Assembly: GCA_946617545.1 (NCBI GenBank) | Contig: CAMOKK010000036.1 | Span: 1 to 10,242, forward strand | Reading direction: 5' to 3' | Length of the DNA: 10,242 nucleotides | From: an uncultured Bacteroidales bacterium | Lineage (GTDB): Bacteria; Bacteroidota; Bacteroidia; Bacteroidales; UBA932 | In this document: positions 1 to 6,264 of the stretch, piece after piece | How positions within the stretch are numbered: the stretch's first letter is position 1 | Layout: each line of letters begins with the position of its first letter | Notes under the pieces: generated by a model | What the model saw: the letters and a program-made list of their open reading frames with translations, nothing else | The model's database searches: none | What the model was told of the DNA's origin: nothing | Made by a program: the position numbers and the translations under genes

Positions 1-25
1 ATGCAGGCGCTGCTTGGGAGGCCTG

Positions 26-190
26 ATGGCCTTTGATATGGCCTGCCGGAGGGGGAGGATTTTTCTCTCGATGGGATGCTGCCTGGCGGGATGCGAGAAG
101 GGAGCATCGGGCTCTGACGATGCCAAGGGAAATGCACTTACCAGATTCGAGACCTTTGAATCCGATTTCAATAAACCTACTTGGAACTAA
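26..190 (+). CDS. Possible short lipoprotein or gene remnant
   Basis: A short ORF of about 54 residues (50 if it starts at the ATG at 38) has the look of a lipoprotein signal. It has an Arg-rich start (ACRRGR), a short hydrophobic run (IFLSMGCC) and a lipobox LAGC followed by EKG. The predicted mature part is only about 30 polar residues and ends in FNKPTWN. I recognise no domain. The frame is open to the left edge, so the true start could lie outside the window. Either this is a tiny lipoprotein, the truncated front of a larger one, or chance. No promoter can be seen. It ends before the terminator at 248-281, which could serve it. Confidence is low because an ORF this short with a GC-rich start is easily spurious. 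Confidence 0.22.
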   Translation: MAFDMACRRGRIFLSMGCCLAGCEKGASGSDDAKGNALTRFETFESDFNKPTWN

Positions 191-238
191 CTTCCTACCT
201 TTTTTGTATTCCTCTTTAGGGGATAGTCCCAAAGTGGG
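191..238 (-). pseudogene. Degenerate partial copy of the DUF2795 gene 3' end
   Basis: Read on the minus strand, this stretch shares GGACTATCCC and AAAGAGGA, in the same order and nearly the same spacing, with the last part of the intact gene at 312-533 (the codons for PDYPTKED). A one-base deletion between the two shared blocks shifts the frame, and a TAG stop precedes the part in the KEEY frame. It lies just beyond the terminator of the intact gene, so it may be the relic of a tandem duplication. The match is short and chance similarity cannot be excluded. Confidence 0.3.
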
Positions 239-247
239 CTAAAAACC

Positions 248-281
248 AAAAACTGCCAAGGAATCATCCTCGGCAGTTTTG
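248..281. terminator. Bidirectional intrinsic terminator
   Basis: The hairpin has AAAACTGCC (249-257) pairing with GGCAGTTTT (272-280), one mismatch, then AGGA/TCCT closing a 4-nt ATCA loop. On the minus strand the stem is followed by a U-rich tract (TTTTTGGTTTTT), which suits termination of the gene at 312-533, whose stop lies about 30 nt upstream. On the plus strand it is followed by TTTTGTAATTT, so it can work for anything transcribed from the left as well. Confidence 0.75.
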
Positions 282-311
282 TAATTTATTGATTTTCAAT
301 ATATTACCAAA

Positions 312-533
312 TCAATATTCTTCCTCATTCCACATGAAGTCCTCTTTGGTGGGATAGTCCGGCCAGATGTCTTCGATGGATTCGTAGATTTCGGACTCGT
401 CGTCCAGTTCTTCCAGGTTTTCGATGACTTCGTCGGGGGCGCAGGTGCGGGTGGCGTAGTCTATGAGTTCTTCTTTGGTTGCGGGCCAGGGTGCGTCGTC
501 CAGGGAGCTGGCCAGTTCAAGTGTCCAAAACAT
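312..533 (-). CDS. DUF2795 family small acidic protein
   Basis: A 73-residue, very acidic protein beginning MFWTLELASSLDDAPWPATK. The pattern of an N-terminal W-T-L-E-L segment, then APWPATKEELIDYA, and an acidic tail with IWPDYPTKEDF matches the short DUF2795 proteins that are common in Bacteroidota. Their function is unknown. The domain covers about residues 1-60 and is helical; there is no signal peptide or membrane segment, so it should be cytosolic. The start at the ATG at 531-533 gives the expected family length. It is a single gene with its own promoter (-7 motif at 599-606) and terminator (248-281), divergent from folE. Recognition is from memory of the family, not a search. Confidence 0.85.
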   Translation of the reverse strand: MFWTLELASSLDDAPWPATKEELIDYATRTCAPDEVIENLEELDDESEIYESIEDIWPDYPTKEDFMWNEEEY

Positions 534-598
534 AGCTTATAATGGTTTTTATTTGTTAATTATCAGTCTTTTAGCCGGTCGGTGCCGGAAAAGGGATG

Positions 599-606
599 CA
601 AAGATA
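599..606 (-). promoter_or_regulatory. Bacteroides-type -7 promoter element for the DUF2795 gene
   Basis: On the minus strand this reads TATCTTTG followed by CA, an exact match to the TAnnTTTG consensus of the Bacteroidota primary sigma factor. Transcription would begin near position 592 and leave a leader of roughly 60 nt before the ATG at 533. I see no clear -33 TTTG at the usual distance. Confidence 0.6.
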
Positions 607-638
607 GCCAAAAAAACGATATAATGGATTTTTTTGTG

Positions 639-646
639 TAATTTTG
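639..646 (+). promoter_or_regulatory. Bacteroides-type -7 promoter element for folE-cls
   Basis: TAATTTTG matches TAnnTTTG exactly and sits about 40 nt upstream of the folE ATG at 685, predicting a leader of about 30 nt. A -33 TTTG is not obvious. Its position argues against an upstream TTG start at 634 for folE, because that start would precede the likely transcription start. Confidence 0.6.
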
Positions 647-684
647 TAACCCTTTTTAGAAAATCTTGCTACAAAGAACAGACC

Positions 685-1275
685 ATGGCATATAGAAAGA
701 TAGAAGAATTTGACGAAAACACCACCCGGGAGATTTCCGGGCACATCAAGGCCATTCTGGAACTACTGGGGGAGGACCCTTCCCGGGAGGGGCTTCTCAA
801 AACCCCCGAGCGGGTGGCCAAGGCCATGCAGTTCCTTACCCAGGGCTATTTCCAGGACGGTGAAACCATCGTGAAGAGTGCCCTTTTCCAGGAGCCGTAC
901 AACCATATGGTTATTGTGAAGGACATCGAGCTCTTCTCCCTGTGCGAGCATCACATGCTTCCGTTTATCGGCAAGGCGCATGTGGCCTATATCCCCAAGG
1001 GGGAAATTACGGGTCTTAGCAAGGTGGCCCGCGTGGTGGAAACCTATGCCCGCCGCCTTCAGGTACAGGAACGCCTCACGGAGCAAATCCGGGACTGCCT
1101 GCAGGAATCGCTTCATCCGCTGGGTGTGGCCGTGGTCATTGAGGCCATGCACACCTGCATGTCCATGCGCGGGGTGCAGAAGTCCAATGCCATAACCACC
1201 ACATCGGCCTTTTCCGGGATTTTCCTGAAGAGTGACAAAACCCGCAACGAGTTCCTTCAACTGATAGGCCGATAG
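685..1275 (+). CDS. folE: GTP cyclohydrolase I
   Basis: FolE opens the GTP ring to give 7,8-dihydroneopterin triphosphate, the first step of tetrahydrofolate (and pterin) synthesis; it is a cytosolic toroidal homodecamer. The 196-residue product has the whole family pattern. The zinc ligands are Cys87 and His90 in LCEHH and Cys158 in MHTCMSMRG; His89 and His156 match the catalytic histidines. [19 protein letters not shown] (29-47) and the [15 protein letters not shown] segment (110-124) are also diagnostic. The reading frame extends upstream to a TTG at 634, but the ATG at 685 gives the usual length and lies downstream of the -7 element. The cls start follows 6 nt after the stop, so the two genes are probably co-transcribed. 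No key residue is missing. Confidence 0.97.
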   Translation: MAYRKIEEFDENTTREISGHIKAILELLGEDPSREGLLKTPERVAKAMQFLTQGYFQDGETIVKSALFQEPYNHMVIVKDIELFSLCEHHMLPFIGKAHVAYIPKGEITGLSKVARVVETYARRLQVQERLTEQIRDCLQESLHPLGVAVVIEAMHTCMSMRGVQKSNAITTTSAFSGIFLKSDKTRNEFLQLIGR

Positions 1276-1281
1276 GGTAAT

Positions 1282-2640
1282 ATGCCGTTTCTTTGGGCCA
1301 TATTGGGAATTGTTGTCTTTCTGGTACTCTTTTACTTCTGCCAGGCAGGTCTCAATTACCGCAGGCCTTCGGTCTTGAAGAGGCTGCATTCCGCTTCCCA
1401 AAAAAGGCTGGAAGAGGAACTTACCCCCCGGCAGAAAGAGCAGTATTTCAAGGGAGAGGACCTGGCCCGGGTGCCGGAAAATTATCGGCCCTTGGCGCAG
1501 TTCATGCAGGAATGCGGAGAGGGCAACAAGGTCTATGGCGGCAATTCCCTGGAAATCATTACCAGCGGTCTTCGGAAGCGGGAGCTTCTCCTGCAGGATT
1601 TGAAGGAGGCGCGGGAGTATATCCACATCGAGTACTTCAAGTTCGGGGGAGACCGCGCCGGCAGGGAAGTGCGGGAAATCCTGATGCAGAAGGCCCGTGA
1701 AGGGGTGGAAGTGTATTTCCTGCTGAACAATATGATGCGCGGCAGCGTTCCCCGGAGGTATTTCCGGGCCATGGAGAAGGCCGGTGTCCGGGTTCTGCCG
1801 TACACCCATATCAGAACGGGTCTGAGCCAGTGGTTCATGCATGTCAATTCCCTGAACCACCGGAAGCTTGTCATCATAGACGGGAAGGTGGCCTATACGG
1901 GCGGGATGAACTTGAACGACAATTACTTCTTCCGCTGGGGAGACACCCATATGCGCGTTACCGGTCCCGTCATCGCACGGCTGCAGGCTTCCTTTCTGGA
2001 TTCCTGGCTTTCTTCCCGCGGAACCATAGACGGGCCGATGAGCCGCTACTTCGAGTCCGCTTTCCCCGCGCAGGAGGCGCCCTACGGGAACAAACTCATG
2101 CAGGTGGTGGTGTCGGCCCCGGAGTATCCCCGGCCAACGGCCCTGCTGGGCTATGAATGGGTACTGAAGCACGCCCGGCAATATGTTTACATCCAAACGC
2201 CCTATTTTGTGCCGCCGAAATCCCTCCTCCAGGCACTCAAGGACTGCGCCGGCCGCGGGGTGGACGTGAGGCTCCTGCTGCCCGGATGGATAGATACGCC
2301 GCTGGTGGGCCCGGCCAACCGTTCTTACTACGCGGAGTGCATCGAGGCCGGCATCCGCATCATCGAGCGCTTCGGCGTCTTCAACCATTCCAAGACCCTG
2401 GTGGCCGATGACGTTTTCACCATCATCGGCGCCTCCAACCTGGATGCCCGGAGCTTGCTCGTAAACAGCGAGATGGATACCTTCATCTATGATGCCCAAG
2501 TGGCGAATGACTGCAAGGAAACCTTCCTGAAGGGCTGCACGAAAGGACGAGAATTGCAGCTGGAAGAGTGGAAGGCTTCCCGCAGCCTGTACCAGAAGTT
2601 TGCCTCGGGTTTCATGCGTCTATTCCACGCTTTGCTGTAA
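1282..2640 (+). CDS. cls: Cardiolipin synthase (phospholipase D superfamily)
   Basis: The 452-residue protein condenses two phosphatidylglycerol molecules to cardiolipin and glycerol at the inner membrane. Both phospholipase D motifs are complete: His193-Arg-Lys195 with Asp200 in NHRKLVIIDGKVAYTGGMN, and His369-Ser-Lys371 with Asp376 in FNHSKTLVADD, followed by GASNLDARS and NSEMD. The N-terminus has one clear hydrophobic helix (about residues 3-21, LWAILGIVVFLVLFYF), whereas many bacterial cardiolipin synthases have two; the protein is correspondingly a little shorter than the usual 480 or so. The start ATG lies 6 nt after folE, so it is probably expressed from the folE promoter. Its last 21 bp overlap the end of the convergent lipoprotein gene. 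A related phosphatidyltransferase activity within the same family cannot be excluded. Confidence 0.9.
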   Translation: MPFLWAILGIVVFLVLFYFCQAGLNYRRPSVLKRLHSASQKRLEEELTPRQKEQYFKGEDLARVPENYRPLAQFMQECGEGNKVYGGNSLEIITSGLRKRELLLQDLKEAREYIHIEYFKFGGDRAGREVREILMQKAREGVEVYFLLNNMMRGSVPRRYFRAMEKAGVRVLPYTHIRTGLSQWFMHVNSLNHRKLVIIDGKVAYTGGMNLNDNYFFRWGDTHMRVTGPVIARLQASFLDSWLSSRGTIDGPMSRYFESAFPAQEAPYGNKLMQVVVSAPEYPRPTALLGYEWVLKHARQYVYIQTPYFVPPKSLLQALKDCAGRGVDVRLLLPGWIDTPLVGPANRSYYAECIEAGIRIIERFGVFNHSKTLVADDVFTIIGASNLDARSLLVNSEMDTFIYDAQVANDCKETFLKGCTKGRELQLEEWKASRSLYQKFASGFMRLFHALL

Positions 2641-3714
2641 TACGTATTCTTTGGTATTTTTCATTCCGCGTGTCCCAAAGTAGGCGGCAACCAGATCCCC
2701 TTTCACATATACGCGTTTCCCGATAAACTCCGGATGGTCTACCAGGTTCAAGGCGTCCCGGACGGCCCCCTTGGGCAGTTCCACCGCCAAACAGGAGGCC
2801 TTGGCGGTGACGGAGGAACGGTCGGCCAGGGCCAGGTGCGTGGCCTTGGCAAGGCCGGAAGTCTTGACACTTTTCCCGGCCGATGTAAGGTCTCCTCCCA
2901 CGATATAGCCATAGACCCAGACGTCTTTCTCGTCGATGTGTCTGCTCACATCAGAGACGGAAATGGCATCGGGCACATCCCGGCCCTCTCCGCCGTCGGA
3001 GGAGTTGTCTCCGCCAATCACGAAACAGTCCTGCGTCCATACCTTGCTGGTGTCCACCATCACCTGCAGTTGTCCCTGTCCTCCGCTTTGGGCCACCTGC
3101 ACCCCAAGGTTCAGGATTTCCCGGGCCTGGAGGCGGCGGGTGAGGAGAGTCTGGTCTTTTCCTTCGTTATACAGGATCAAGGAAGCGTTGTCAGGTTTCA
3201 GATAGGCAATCCTTTTTTCGTTGTAAAGATACTTGAGACTGGTCTGCTCTTGTTTGAGGTATAGTACCCCGTCCGGGAAGGCAGAGAGGAAGTCGGGCGA
3301 GATTCTCAGGCGGATGCCGGCGTTCAGCAGTATGCAGCGGAGCGTGACGTTCACCGTTTCGCCGGCCGGAATCAGCACCACCTGGTCGTCCCCGTACTGG
3401 GGCCGGGAGAAGGCAGGGGCGGTAAAGGGGATGGACCGGATGCAGAGCGTGTAGGTGCCCGGTTCCACCTGCAGGAATTCCGGGGAGTCTCCGTAGGTTC
3501 CGTCATAGAGGACGGTGCCCTGGGCGTCCCGGATGGTGAGAAGGAAGTCATTGGTGTCCGGAAGCTCCGCATCGGCCTTGGTGAGGGCGTCCCCGTCCAA
3601 AGTCCATGTGAGTTTCCCTTGCTGCGGGGAGTCGGGTGCCAGTCCGAAATCGTCGCAGGCGCTTGCTACGGCAGCAAGCAGGGGTAGCAGCGCCATCCAT
3701 CTGATATTTTTCAT
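2620..3714 (-). CDS. DUF4493 + DUF6359 lipoprotein
   Basis: A 364-residue predicted lipoprotein of unknown function. The start at 3714 places a classical signal peptide (MKNIRWMALLPLLAAVASAC) at the N-terminus, with the lipidated Cys20 followed by DDFG; the frame extends further upstream but would bury this signal. Residues about 34-240 resemble DUF4493: a TKA motif after the first strand, the segment FLLTIRDAQGTVLYDG, the LQVEPGTYTL turn, and AGETVNVTLRCILLNAGIRL. This family is related to the beta-sandwich adhesin or fimbrial-type lipoproteins of Bacteroidota. Residues about 249-360 resemble DUF6359, with VWVYGYIVGG, LAVELPKG, ALNLVDHPEFIGKRVYVKG and YFGTRGMK; this looks like an OB-fold-type beta barrel. 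It probably sits on an outer-membrane leaflet. It is a single gene, divergent from the zap cluster across a 200-bp spacer and convergent with cls. I saw no good promoter match. Confidence 0.8.
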   Translation of the reverse strand: MKNIRWMALLPLLAAVASACDDFGLAPDSPQQGKLTWTLDGDALTKADAELPDTNDFLLTIRDAQGTVLYDGTYGDSPEFLQVEPGTYTLCIRSIPFTAPAFSRPQYGDDQVVLIPAGETVNVTLRCILLNAGIRLRISPDFLSAFPDGVLYLKQEQTSLKYLYNEKRIAYLKPDNASLILYNEGKDQTLLTRRLQAREILNLGVQVAQSGGQGQLQVMVDTSKVWTQDCFVIGGDNSSDGGEGRDVPDAISVSDVSRHIDEKDVWVYGYIVGGDLTSAGKSVKTSGLAKATHLALADRSSVTAKASCLAVELPKGAVRDALNLVDHPEFIGKRVYVKGDLVAAYFGTRGMKNTKEYVLQQSVE

Positions 3715-3884
3715 GCCGCCAAGATAAGGCGCTTTTTCCAGACTCATGGGTGGCAAACAGAAATATTTTCGCTCACTTTTTTTATCGGAAATGCAAAAGA
3801 TTGTCAAGTTTTTAACGATGGTGCCCCCAAACGGCTGATTTTCAAAAAAGATGCATAAAAATCCCTTATTTGAAAGATTTTTTG

Positions 3885-3892
3885 TAAATTTG
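3885..3892 (+). promoter_or_regulatory. Bacteroides-type -7 promoter element for zapB-zapA
   Basis: TAAATTTG followed by CA matches TAnnTTTG exactly, 23 nt before the first ATG of the cluster at 3915. The implied leader is about 15 nt. A TTTG at 3869-3872 is present, but the 12-nt gap is shorter than the usual -33 to -7 spacing. The same spacer (3715-3914) must also hold the promoter of the divergent lipoprotein gene, for which I see no clear motif. Confidence 0.6.
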
Positions 3893-3914
3893 CAAAAATA
3901 GGCTTGAACCGGCT

Positions 3915-4187
3915 ATGCTGGAAGATGTACGCAAACATATTGAAAAGCTGATTGCACTCTATGAGGCTGAGAAAGCGGAGAACCTGCGTCTCCGCGCGGA
4001 GCTACAGGAGCGCGAGGAAACCGGGGCCGCCTTGAGAAAACAGATTGCGCAGTTAGAGTCCGAGATAGAAACCCGGAAACTCACCGAAGCTTTTTCCGGA
4101 GGAAGCGAAGCTCCCGAAGTCAGAGCCAAGGTTGATAAATTAATCAAGGAGATAGATAAGTGCATCTCCTATTTGGAGGAAGCCTGA
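3915..4187 (+). CDS. ZapB-like coiled-coil protein upstream of zapA
   Basis: A 90-residue, soluble, charged protein. Residues about 1-60 form a near-continuous heptad-rich helix (MLEDVRKHIEKLIALYEAEK onward), followed by a short Gly/Ser/Pro hinge (SGGSEAPE) and a second helix to the end (VRAKVDKLIKEIDKCISYLE). There is no signal peptide or catalytic motif. Its stop codon overlaps the zapA start (TGATG at 4185-4189), so the two are translationally coupled. In Bacteroidota a small coiled-coil protein of this kind usually precedes zapA, and the context suggests it is a ZapA partner at the FtsZ ring. It may be only an analogue of E. coli ZapB, since coiled coils make homology hard to judge. Confidence 0.75.
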   Translation: MLEDVRKHIEKLIALYEAEKAENLRLRAELQEREETGAALRKQIAQLESEIETRKLTEAFSGGSEAPEVRAKVDKLIKEIDKCISYLEEA

Positions 4188-4474
4188 TGGACCAGAAGAT
4201 AAGCATCAAGATTGCCGGACGCGTCTTCAACCTTACGGCCAGCTCACCGGAAATGGAAGAGCTGTACCGCAGGGCGGCCGATGCCATCAACGCCCGTTTC
4301 GCCGCCTTCTCCCGCAGCCATCCCGGCCGCTCAGCATTGGATATCCTGTCGCTGGTGGCCTTGAACGAGACGGTCATCCGTCTGGGCATGCAAAGGGATA
4401 TCGACCAGTATAAGAACGCGGAAAAGCAGTTGGAAAAAGACCTGGAGAACTATCTGAAAGACCATACCCAATAG
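4187..4474 (+). CDS. zapA: Cell division protein ZapA
   Basis: ZapA binds FtsZ at mid-cell and crosslinks its filaments. The 95-residue product has the family layout. The N-terminal globular domain begins MDQKISIKIAGRVFNLTASS and includes the helix EMEELYRRAADAINARF. A long C-terminal coiled coil for tetramerisation follows, including LDILSLVALNETVIRLG and the tail to residue 95. The start at 4187 is chosen because it overlaps the preceding stop in TGATG and gives the normal family length; an upstream in-frame non-ATG start at 4160 would add residues from inside the neighbour. The last base of the stop codon is the first base of the predicted 6S RNA, so the two are adjacent on one transcript or the RNA promoter lies within zapA. 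Confidence 0.92.
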   Translation: MDQKISIKIAGRVFNLTASSPEMEELYRRAADAINARFAAFSRSHPGRSALDILSLVALNETVIRLGMQRDIDQYKNAEKQLEKDLENYLKDHTQ

Positions 4475-4658
4475 CCGTCAACCATCGAAAGCTGAAATCA
4501 ACACGTTTCAACGAAGCCGGGTTGACTCGGACCGCAGATGGCGGGCCCCGCTCCCTGAGGGGAGTCCTGCTCCGGCAGGCGAGGGGATACCAGTAAGCGG
4601 ACGGCTCCCAAATCTTATTCCTATAAGATTTTCTGACTAGATGCTGACGGCTTTTTTT
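4474..4658 (+). ncRNA. ssrS: Probable 6S RNA (Bacteroidota type)
   Basis: A non-coding stretch of about 185 nt folds end to end. GCCGTCA (4474-4480) pairs perfectly with TGACGGC (4645-4651), then ATC/GAT pair across a small ACC/GC internal loop, and a T-run (4652-4658) follows. Inside are a large bubble, an 8-bp hairpin in its 3' arm (AAATCTTA 4610-4617 with TAAGATTT 4624-4631), short stems GCCG/CGGC and CCGC/GCGG, and a GC-rich apex with two small hairpins (4551-4564 and 4566-4579). A closing stem with a large central bubble, the length, and the position directly after zapA (as in E. coli zapA-ssrS) all fit 6S RNA, which mimics an open promoter and sequesters RNA polymerase holoenzyme. I see no TAnnTTTG just upstream, so it may be processed from the zapA transcript. 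The identity rests on structure and synteny, not on a covariance search. Confidence 0.72.
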
Positions 4659-4664
4659 ACTTAC

Positions 4665-4701
4665 CTGTCTGTTTTCTCATGGGGAAAGCAGACAGTTTTT
4701 T
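4665..4701 (+). terminator. Terminator-like hairpin or attenuator before rny
   Basis: A 12-bp stem (4665-4676 with 4684-4695, including one G-U pair; outer part CTGTCTG/CAGACAG) closes a 7-nt loop and is followed directly by six T residues (4696-4701). This is a textbook intrinsic terminator. It lies 6 nt after the T-run of the predicted 6S RNA and only 15 nt before the rny ATG. It could be the main terminator for the zapA-6S transcript, with readthrough feeding rny, or a leader attenuator controlling rny. Confidence 0.75.
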
Positions 4702-4716
4702 AACACTATATATTTT

Positions 4717-6258
4717 ATGGATATTTTAAGTTTACTTATCGGATTGTTGGTCGGGGCCCTTCTTGCCCTGACCGCCTACATACTCATAAGCCGTTCTGTG
4801 CTTAAGGGGAAGAGGAACGAGATTCTGGAAAAGGCCGAGATTGAAGGAGAGAAAATCAAGAATGAGCGTATCCTTCAGGCCAAGGAGAAGTATCTCTCCC
4901 TCAAGAGCGAGCATGAGAAGACCGTCAATGAGAAGAACGCCCAGATCCGCGATGCCGAGAACCGTGTGCGCCAGAAGGAGAACACCCTGAACCAGAAGCT
5001 CTCCGAGGCCGACCGCAAGAGCAAGGAACTGGAGAACCAGAAAAACGCTGTCCAGGCCCATGAAGAACAGTTGAAGGTGAAAGAGGAAGAGTATGAAACC
5101 CTCCGTTCCCAGGCCATCCGCCAGATTGAGACCATCGCCGGCATGAGTGCCGCCGAAGCCAAGACCCAGCTGGTGGAATCCATGAAGGCCGAGGCCCGCA
5201 CCGAGGCCCAGGCTTATATCAACGATTGCATGGATGAAGCCCGCCTGAACGCTGCCAAGGAAGCCAAGCGCATCGTTATCAACACCATTCAGCGTACGGC
5301 TACGGAAACGGCCATCGAGAACGCCGTCACCACCTTCCCCATCGAGAGTGACGAAATCAAGGGCCGCATCATCGGCCGGGAGGGCCGTAACATCCGGGCC
5401 CTGGAGGCTGCTACGGGAGTTGAAATTGTGGTGGACGACACCCCTGACGCCATTCTTCTGAGTGCTTTTGACCCGGTCCGCCGCGAGGTGGCCCGTCTGG
5501 CCCTGCACCAGCTGGTGGTGGACGGCCGTATCCATCCCGCCCGCATCGAGGAGGTGGTGGGCAAGGTGCAGAAGCAGCTGGAAGAAGAGATCCTGGAAAC
5601 CGGCAAGCGCACCTGCATAGACCTGGGCATCCACGGCCTGTCCATGGAGCTGGTCCGCCTGATCGGCCGCATGAAATACCGTTCCTCCTATGGCCAGAAC
5701 CTGTTGCAGCACTCCCGTGAGGTGGCCAACATCTGCGCCATCCTGGCTTCCGAGCTGGGCCTGAACCCCAAGATAGCCAAGCGGGCCGGCCTCCTGCACG
5801 ATATCGGCAAGGTGTCCGAGGAAGACCCTGACCTGCCGCACGCCCTGCTGGGTATGAAGCTGGCCGAGCAGTACAAGGAGAAGCCGGAGATTTGCAACGC
5901 CATCGGCGCCCACCATGAGGAAACCGAGATGACCTCTCTCTATGCTCCGCTGGTGCTGGTGGGAGACGCCATTTCCGGTGCCCGTCCGGGAGCCCGCCGG
6001 GAGGTGATTGAAAGCTATATCAAGCGCCTGAAGGGGATGGAGAACCTGGCCGGTTCTTATCCCGGCGTTACCAAGGCCTATGCCATCCAGGCCGGTCGTG
6101 AGCTCCGCGTCATCGTGGGTGCGGAGGAAGTGAGCGACCACCAGGCCGAGGTCCTCTCCGGAGAGATTGCCATGAAGATTCAGAACGAAATGACCTATCC
6201 CGGACAGGTAAAGATTACCGTTATCCGGGAAACAAGGTCAGTGGCGTACGCCAAGTAG
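4717..6258 (+). CDS. rny: Ribonuclease Y
   Basis: RNase Y is a membrane-anchored endoribonuclease that starts mRNA decay. The 513-residue product has the full domain order. There is an N-terminal membrane helix (about 4-25) and a long Lys/Glu-rich coiled coil (about 30-200). A KH RNA-binding domain follows, with [15 protein letters not shown] from residue 216. The HD metal domain includes His332, His361-Asp362 in LLHDIGK, His399-His400 in GAHHEE and Asp417 in [15 protein letters not shown]. The length is normal for the family and no metal ligand is missing. The start at 4717 begins directly with the membrane helix. The leader is short and AT-rich with no Shine-Dalgarno, normal for the phylum. 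No separate promoter is evident, so it probably depends on readthrough from zapB-zapA-6S. The stop is 6 bp from the convergent nucleotidase stop. Confidence 0.96.
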   Translation: MDILSLLIGLLVGALLALTAYILISRSVLKGKRNEILEKAEIEGEKIKNERILQAKEKYLSLKSEHEKTVNEKNAQIRDAENRVRQKENTLNQKLSEADRKSKELENQKNAVQAHEEQLKVKEEEYETLRSQAIRQIETIAGMSAAEAKTQLVESMKAEARTEAQAYINDCMDEARLNAAKEAKRIVINTIQRTATETAIENAVTTFPIESDEIKGRIIGREGRNIRALEAATGVEIVVDDTPDAILLSAFDPVRREVARLALHQLVVDGRIHPARIEEVVGKVQKQLEEEILETGKRTCIDLGIHGLSMELVRLIGRMKYRSSYGQNLLQHSREVANICAILASELGLNPKIAKRAGLLHDIGKVSEEDPDLPHALLGMKLAEQYKEKPEICNAIGAHHEETEMTSLYAPLVLVGDAISGARPGARREVIESYIKRLKGMENLAGSYPGVTKAYAIQAGRELRVIVGAEEVSDHQAEVLSGEIAMKIQNEMTYPGQVKITVIRETRSVAYAK

Positions 6259-6264
6259 CGGCGC

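Noticed and set aside
120..175. tRNA T-arm-like sequence (TTCGA flanked by short complementary bases)
   Set aside because: No acceptor stem, D-arm or anticodon arm can be built around it on either strand.
33..242. Plus-strand ORF of 69 codons at the left edge
   Set aside because: No signal or domain, and the overlapping frame with a lipobox is the more plausible reading of this stretch.
634..684. Upstream TTG start extending FolE by 17 residues
   Set aside because: It would begin ahead of the likely transcription start at the -7 motif 639-646, and the ATG at 685 gives the normal protein length.
763..2499. Long open frame on the minus strand across folE and cls (578 codons)
   Set aside because: It lies entirely antisense to two well-identified genes, has no recognisable domain and is rich in His, Gly and Pro as expected from the complement of GC-rich codons.
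2639..2661. AT-rich hairpin AATAC/GTATT followed by T residues after cls
   Set aside because: The stem is only 5 bp of mostly A-T pairs and lies inside the convergent lipoprotein gene, so it is too weak to call a terminator.
4732..6141. Long open frame on the minus strand across rny (469 codons)
   Set aside because: It is the antisense of a clear RNase Y gene; its low-complexity His/Leu/Gly/Asp composition mirrors the coiled-coil codons of rny.
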